64,000 nt of DNA from Brachypodius melanocephalos (lineage: Eukaryota > Chordata > Aves > Passeriformes > Pycnonotidae), in contig VZSR01003807.1 in NCBI GenBank assembly GCA_013398615.1, positions 13,921,517 to 13,985,516 on the forward strand, written 5' to 3'. The notes below the pieces were generated by a model, which had not been told where the DNA came from, searched no databases, and saw only the letters and a program-made list of their open reading frames with translations. Numbering within the stretch: the first letter of the stretch is position 1; each line of letters starts with the position of its first letter. This document shows positions 57,566-64,000 of this stretch, in pieces. Position numbers and translations under genes: made by a program.

Positions 57566-60500
57566 ACCTTTCTCAAATTTTCCTGCTTCATGTTTAGGAC
57601 GCTGTTACTGATGAAGAGGTGACCAAAGTGCTCTTTTACTAAAAGCATGCTTCTTGCAGAAACTTGCTATTCCAGTCTGATAAACTTCTTGCCTGTCGTT
57701 ACACTTTCTAATTAAATTATCAAACGTTGAGGAAAAGGTCCTGAAAGTGGGGAGAAAGGAAACATAATTATCCATGCAGTGGAGAGAAAGAATACTTACT
57801 GAATGCAGACTTCTACTATGAAAATTAATGTCCAGAAAGGAGGCTGTAAACCTCTTTCTGAAGATCAGTGTGTTTCAAAAAAGGCTATTGTACTTCAGAT
57901 AATTGTTTTTAACCTTTTTCATATTATTTATAAGGTCTTCCAACACTCGTGGTACCAACATTTGTTTGTGACTTTTATTGCTCTCAGAGCAGTTATTGAT
58001 TCAAAGGACAGACCTAGTCTTTGTCTCTGCAAAGCCATATTTTCAGGAGATTAAATGACCACTTTTCCCTTTCCATTCCTCAGAGCTTCTCTTCCCTGGA
58101 GCTTCACTTTGCATTCCAGGCTCAACACAACCAATGAGTCAACTCTTTACAGAAGCAGGAGTAATATGCAATCTAAAGAAGTATTATGTATAATGTAGTA
58201 ATTTATTAAAGGAAAAAGCTTGTGATGAATGTACAGGAAATATTTCAATGTTGCCCATTGAAGAAAGGGATGACAGGTATATGCTTCTCAGCAATGATGA
58301 CAAAAAAGCTGTAATTTTCCAAACAAATGGTTGTGTGTGATTTATCATTTCATTTTCAAGCTGTATTTTATAATAGCGGTACTTTGCCAGTACCAGCAGC
58401 ACTTGCTGTCAGGGCGAGGGTCACAGAGGTGTGTGCTTTCTCCTGAGATTGCACAGACAACACCTGAGGAAACCTGGCCACATAAAGGGTATAAACCACA
58501 AAATCTAAAAAGCTTTGGAAGAACTAGCTGAGCCAGTCTGTTAAGAATATTGCTAGGGCTGGGCTAGGGAGTGAAACCCATACCTGTACACAGCCCCAGG
58601 AAGCAAATTGAAATCCTGTGGGGCAGAGAGGGGAGCTGAACTGAGATGCCCCACAGCCTGCGGCTCACCCAGGTGGTGGATGAAGCCCCAATGTTTTCAC
58701 CCAACTGGTTTGATCAGACCTACTCTGAATATGCCCATTATTTCAGGATCCCCACGTGCCACAGAGAAGTGAACAAAGTTAGCACCTGAACCCAGAAGAG
58801 CCCTTGGTCCAAAAAGAGTCCATGCTTTGCAGAAACGAGCCTGGACCAAGGTCTGAGCAGATGTGTGAGAAGAAAGCTCTGGCAGTTGTTAAAAAAATTG
58901 TGTTTTGTGATATTATTGCTTTTCCTCCTACTGCTGCTCTATTCCTTAGAGCAGACCTTCAGCCACAGATCCTCCTTTTGCAAGGGAGTACATGGAATTA
59001 TTTTTGGAATCTCCTCAGGTGCTCCAATGAACAGTTGGAAGTGAGGCTATTAGCAGCTGCAGGATGGTTGTTTGGACTTTGAACCCAAAGATATCATTAA
59101 ATCCCCTTAATAGGAAAACATTTAGGCACATTCTTTTCACTGAATTCTACAGAATTACTCTCATCTCTAATCATAAAGCATTTCAGGATCAGTCTTAATC
59201 TTATATGAGCTGGGTTATAACACAGCAAGGCTTTGAATGTCTTTCTTTTGAAACTATGTTGTGTTGTCTTAACCACAAGACCACAGGTATTTTGAGAGAC
59301 TGCTAACTAATGTTTGCAGCATGTTTGAAGATCTGAAGATTTGAGAATTCTATAGAAGATATTACAATAGTAGTTGGCTTTCTGGATTTCTAGAGAAACT
59401 ATTGCTTAAGTTACTGGGGATTTTCATTCCTGAATAGGTGGATTTCTACAATAACCAGTTGTGATACTGCTGCCAATTCTACTTAAAAGCTTTTAATATA
59501 TGACAATTAGTGAAAAAGATCTTAAAAATCAAACCTTCTTCTCTGATCCTAGGTATTATTTTTAAAGCTAAACAAATGAATTGTTTGAATTACTATTACA
59601 CTTTTTTTACTTGTATATCTAACTTCCTTTAAAAAGGAGGAGCAAGAAGACTGCAAAAGTGAGCAGAACATTTTCTTGTCCAGATCACATAGCTTTTTAA
59701 AATACATGTTTCCAGCCCATGGTTCTATTGTTGCATACACACATTTAGCCAGTCTGGCCTTAAATCCCTTTGGCTGGTGTTTTCTGGTGTCTGAAGACTT
59801 AAGTAAAAGGGGAAGAAGAATTAGTGTGATTTAGGCAGAACACAGGCTTCTTCAATCATGTTCTATGTAGGAATAGCTCTGGTTTCCCTTCCATAAATTC
59901 ATCTGTCTTAGACCTTATTTTGAGCAAGTTTCCAGCCAAATATGGCCCAGGCTGTGTGGACAGTGCCACTGATACATGAGAGATGGTCTTCTCTTCCTTG
60001 GCCCACAGGTATCACTTTAGCAGGAGGAGGTTTCCACCAGCCGTGTGTGGCTTTGGGGGTGGTGGGGACATCCCATCTGCTCCAGCACCCCTTCTTCTCC
60101 TGCACCAGCTGCCCACTGCACCCTGACTCCTCACACCTCCTCAACCCAAAGCACCACTGTGCCACATCTCGCTCCCTCACCCCTCCAGGCACCAGGCAGG
60201 ATCGGGTCCCAGTCTGCTTCTGTGTGCCTGTGATAAATGACTGCTGGACAAACATCCACAGCTGGTGGGGCACACACTGCTCCTGGTGATTTTGCAAAGT
60301 GGTTTCCCTGCTCTAGCAGCATAAATGTTTCCTTGCTAGTGCTAAACTCCCAGAAGTTGTTTGCTTTCCATTTGGGAACATAAATCTTCCGCAGCCGACC
60401 AAACTCACTGACCAAGTAGGTTCAAGACAAATCTTTCCTCTTGTGTGCCTAGTGGACAGGGAAATTAAGACCAGATAAAATAATTTTTCCATTTCTCTAT

Positions 60501-60984
60501 ACAAAAATGCTGTCATTTGACTTTCACTTTATATGTTGATATTGATGAATTTTGCAATTTTCCACAAATCACTTTTGTGCTTTGTTTACCTGAGAGTCAG
60601 ATAGTTTTATAGCCAGGTATAAGGGACCTAAGGTAGACCAAAATAAATTTATAACCTAATTTCTAATAATTATGAATTACATTTTAAAGATATTTATATT
60701 TTGCACAACAGGTTTGTGATCCTCTTCTTAAACACAAGGTGCACAAGGTGCAGTGGAGGAAATAATTTCTATGCAGGGATTTGAGATCTGCTTAATAAAA
60801 CCACCTAGGAAATTAAAAAGGCCAGTATATGGCAATTCAGGTCCTGTATCTGCATTCTTGAAGGAAAAATATATACTTGCTAAAGTTTATAGGATATTGC
60901 CTGAGGAAGAACTTCTGGAGAAGACCTTTCTCCTTATGGCCTACGTCAGTTTACAGTACAGTCAGTGCAGTCATCAGTGTACAT
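57566..60984. other. Non-coding background, about 3.4 kb
   Basis: A GC-richer pocket at 59940-60290 is open on both strands (115-129 codons) without recognisable domains. It shares an exact 20-base word (60103-60122) with 51601-51620. On the minus strand, 60590-60640 has a donor (CAG|GTAAAC) and an acceptor (TTTGGTCTACCTTAG) about 39 bases apart, open in one frame. No repeat family recognised. Confidence 0.3.
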
Positions 60985-61001
60985 ACACACACACACACAC
61001 A
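60985..61001. repeat. (CA)n microsatellite
   Basis: Eight CA units followed by a TATATA-rich stretch. Confidence 0.85.
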
Positions 61002-62606
61002 TATATTTTTGTGCAGACATATATATACACATCTATGGCATCAGGCAGTGGCAACTTTCACCCAGCTGGGAACTTTGTGTAGGTAGTTTTAAAGCTGAAT
61101 CTAAGATAACAAGGACAATCCAAATACAGAACTCCTATTCTTAGGAAATATATAGCACAGGAACTTTATTTTGGGGAAAACCAAAATAAATCTAATAGAT
61201 CCATTATAAAGACAGCTATATATGTAGGCCTTCCTAAGCTAACTTTGGTTACTGATAAACCAGGCATACCCTTGTATCCAAAACACCACTAGGCAGACCT
61301 ATTTCTCTCATCACACTACACCAAGATCTCCCACACTGTCATATACAGAAGAGAACCATCATTAACAGCACTGGTATCAAAGTGAGAAATAGGATGTTGA
61401 CTCTTGTGCAACAACAGTTTCCCACTAGTATGAGTTTTTTTAATTACATGCTCACAAAACCCAACCCAGTTCTGAACTTGACTCACTCTGACTCAGTTAA
61501 GTTACCTGTTGCAATTTCCAAAAGAACTTTAATACTCACTGATCTTACTGAGAAGTTCTCAGTTCCAGTTATGTAGGGTAAAATTTTCTTCTTGTTGTGC
61601 AAAAAGTCCTACTGACTTCTGTGTGTGTGCTTAAGGTAATGCTTGAAAAGTAATTTTTTTTTGTAGTGACAGTAGAGGTGGTCTCTGAAGCATTATGACA
61701 AATAAAAGGTCAGGGATGAGCACCTAATTGCTCATCTGTGGATTGTCAATAGAGGCAAACAGCGGATTTTCTACCCATATGCTGGCTTTTGTTCTGCATA
61801 CTTTTTATTTGTCAATTTTCACAGCTTTCAGCTTTAAATATGAAATAGATCTTGAGCCTTTCATGAATAATGTAATTAAAATGGAATGTAATATAAAGCT
61901 TGCTTAGACAGTGCTTTGCCCAAACATAAACATTGCTTCCACTCAAAAATACAAATTGCAATATGCTGATGCCCCTTAAAAATTGATCCAGTAAGAAAAT
62001 TAACTTTTTGTGGCCCTGAACAAAACCCATATTTTTAAACTTGGTATGTGACTTTTGGCTAAGCAGCTGTTTATTCATCCCCCTAGAGATGAGTAGCAGC
62101 AGTTACCTCTCAGAGAAAGGAGGTGCTGTCTGTGCAAATCTGCACAACGCCAAAAGACAGGAGGCATAGCTCTGGAGGGTGGTAGTAAGTCTGGCAACAC
62201 ACAGGCTGTGATGCAGCAGCCAGGGGACACAAGCAGCAATGTGACATGAAGAGATAACCTGGTCCAAACTCACTTTTGTAGGAATTTTGGTGTGTTTCCT
62301 CTGTATCAGCAGGTATTTGTGCTAGATCATCTATTGCCTCTCACCCTCGTGCTAGTTAAAAACTTGAATGTCATCCTTGTGGTCCACTTTGGTTACTTTG
62401 TCAAGCATGTGACCATCTATATGTCAAAAAAAAAATCGGGTCTAGGCAGGTAACCTGGTAGCTCATAGATTTGGTATGGAAAACTAAGGCCTATCAGGCA
62501 GGGCCAACCAGACTGTGTTTAGAAAAAAAATTATAAATACACTGTTAAGCCACTGTACAGCCAATACAGCTGATGGAATGAGATTTTTCAATTATCCAAA
62601 TACACG
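61002..62606. other. Non-coding background
   Basis: On the minus strand a good donor (GAGAG|GTAACT, near 62100) lies 33 bases after a fair acceptor (CTTTTGGCGTTGTGCAG); it is too short to call. No gene or repeat family recognised. Confidence 0.3.
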
Positions 62607-62650
62607 GTTTTGTTTTTGTTTTTGTTTTTGTTTTTGCTTTTGCTTTTGCC
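62607..62650. repeat. (GTTTTT)n hexanucleotide repeat
   Basis: About five GTTTTT units degrading into GCTTTT and GCCTTG variants on the right. Confidence 0.85.
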
Positions 62651-64000
62651 TTGGCCTTGTTTTTTCTTGAAAGGATAATTCTCACAGACTTTCTGTTATA
62701 GAGAGTCATCTGTCCTCCTTTTGTTGATCAGCTGCCAGGAGAGAAACTTGAAGGTAACAAACACTGTGTAGCTTCTTCTGCCACCTTGACAGGGTGTGGC
62801 TGTGGGTTTAGATTAAAGACTCTTTTGTCTTTCCACTGGGGTGATGGGAGGATGCATATTGCTGTGCCTAAGACTGTGAAGCCAAGATCATGGTCCATAC
62901 TGAGCTCTGTATTGTCCGGCAAACTGTCCTGAGAGCCCTTTGAAAACCTGGCCTGCAAGAGGAAACAAAAAGGAAGAAAACAAAGAAAACAGAGAATCAG
63001 CAAACAATTGATCTGAATTATCTTCTCAAATCAAATCACTTTTACCACTGAAAAATGGTAATAAAAGAATAACTATGCACTTCTGGAGAGCTGCTAGCCT
63101 GGTCCTTGACAGAGCAATGAATTCCATGCAAGGCTGCAAGCAGAGAAAAGGAATGGACATCTTTCCTAATAGTTGATACTGGCTAAAACCTCGTAAGCCA
63201 ACCTACAGAGCATCTGAAGACATTCAAAGGAGAAGTGCATTTTTTAATCTGTCATCACTAGAAATCAGACGGAGGTTTTTTGTTTGTTTTTAAATTATTA
63301 TTTATCTTGGCAGTGAGTATTTTTTTTAAACAAAAATACCTTATTCTATAGACAAAACTTCTTATTGTGTCATGCCAGTGGACTAGTAGTTAATCTCATC
63401 TCAAATAAAGATCAGATTAAGGTGATGCAATCATGAGAAGATCAACTCAAAGGCAGCTGCAATCTGGGCTCGACAAGAGTAGAACAGGTAAGCAGTGTGG
63501 CTAGGCTCCTTTTGAGAAACAGGAGACACGATGCCTTCCTCTGTCAGCCTCATTTATTTTGTCCAGAGCAGGCTGTAAAGCAGTTGATGTTCATGCACAT
63601 TATGTAGTAAAAGAACAGGGAGTCACTGCAATGTTGTCCTTCTTAAAAAATAAATGAATAGATTTGTCAGTTTGAAAATGACAAAAATTACTAAACGTTA
63701 ATAATGGATTTGTTGGATTGGCAATCTGCTAGCAAGTGACCATTTCTGCATGCCTTCCTCAAAAAACATGGTGTTCATCTGACCCAAATCAGGCAGAGGG
63801 ACTGCCCCAAGACCTGTGACAGAGAAGGATGACAGCAGATGAGTGTTCCAAACACCAAAGGCTAGAGACATTTGCTATCCTGCCTGCAACCTGGGGAAGC
63901 ATCTGTGTAGTTGAAACAAGTGTTGTTACATTAACCCATGTGAAACCATTAGCAGGGTACATAGCAAGGTCCCTCTGTTTACTCAGGCCTCTGCAAGGGG
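62651..64000. other. Non-coding background to the window end
   Basis: A strong plus donor (CAG|GTAAGC at 63488) follows an ATG-initiated short open frame from 63433, but no acceptor or promoter is evident. The 91-codon minus frame at 62728-63003 is unrecognised. Confidence 0.3.

Noticed and set aside
59908..60415. Opposing 129- and 115-codon frames
   Set aside because: Both strands open at once in a GC-richer pocket; no domain, start context or splice support.
63433..63487. Short ATG frame ending at a CAG|GTAAGC donor
   Set aside because: No acceptor, promoter or CpG support; a single good donor is common by chance.
1..64000. tRNA, rRNA, CRISPR, insertion-sequence or prokaryotic operon features
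   Set aside because: None were seen; repeats and splice-like signals show the sequence is vertebrate nuclear DNA.

Overview
This window looks like non-coding DNA from a bird genome. It is AT-leaning and poor in CpG, with no dense open reading frames, operons, Shine-Dalgarno sites or CRISPR arrays. The longest stop-free frames are about 100-160 codons, overlap each other on both strands, and match no family I recognise. The bird assignment rests on a CR1 LINE piece at about 24275-24485, whose minus strand still reads as the C-terminal part of a CR1 reverse transcriptase. Worn amniote-wide repeats (MIR-like SINEs, an L3/CR1-like tail), possible solo LTRs and many simple repeats fit the same picture. 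The region is most likely a long intron or an intergenic stretch.

Layout: 1-2400 carries the best gene evidence, two short minus-strand exons (90-130 and 2329-2362) with good splice signals and a shared open frame. It also holds a possible plus-strand terminal exon near 803. A CpG-rich island-like patch lies at 2745-3170. About 3.2-13.2 kb is plain background with A/T tracts. A CpG-retaining, homeodomain-site-rich block at 13190-13600 looks like a conserved regulatory element. From 14 to 33 kb are most recognisable repeats: CR1, MIR-like, L3-like, two LTR candidates and a (TTTTA)n array. A purine-skewed 650 bp segment and a second enhancer-like block (30100-30310) lie in the same interval. 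From 33 to 51 kb are several splice-bounded plus-strand exon candidates (34571-34687, 40720-40793, 46104-46232, 49086-49230, 50624-50704); two pairs have compatible phases. From 51 to 64 kb are a 115 bp tandem duplication, a CRE cluster, a 52 nt T tract, a CA repeat and a (GTTTTT)n repeat.

No complete protein-coding gene can be assembled. Every exon call rests on splice-like signals read by eye plus an open frame. In 64 kb of two-stranded sequence many such pairs arise by chance, so confidences are low. No new biological system is evident. The most testable leads are the minus-strand exon pair at the left edge, the 13.2-13.6 kb putative enhancer, and the plus-strand exon candidates between 34 and 51 kb.
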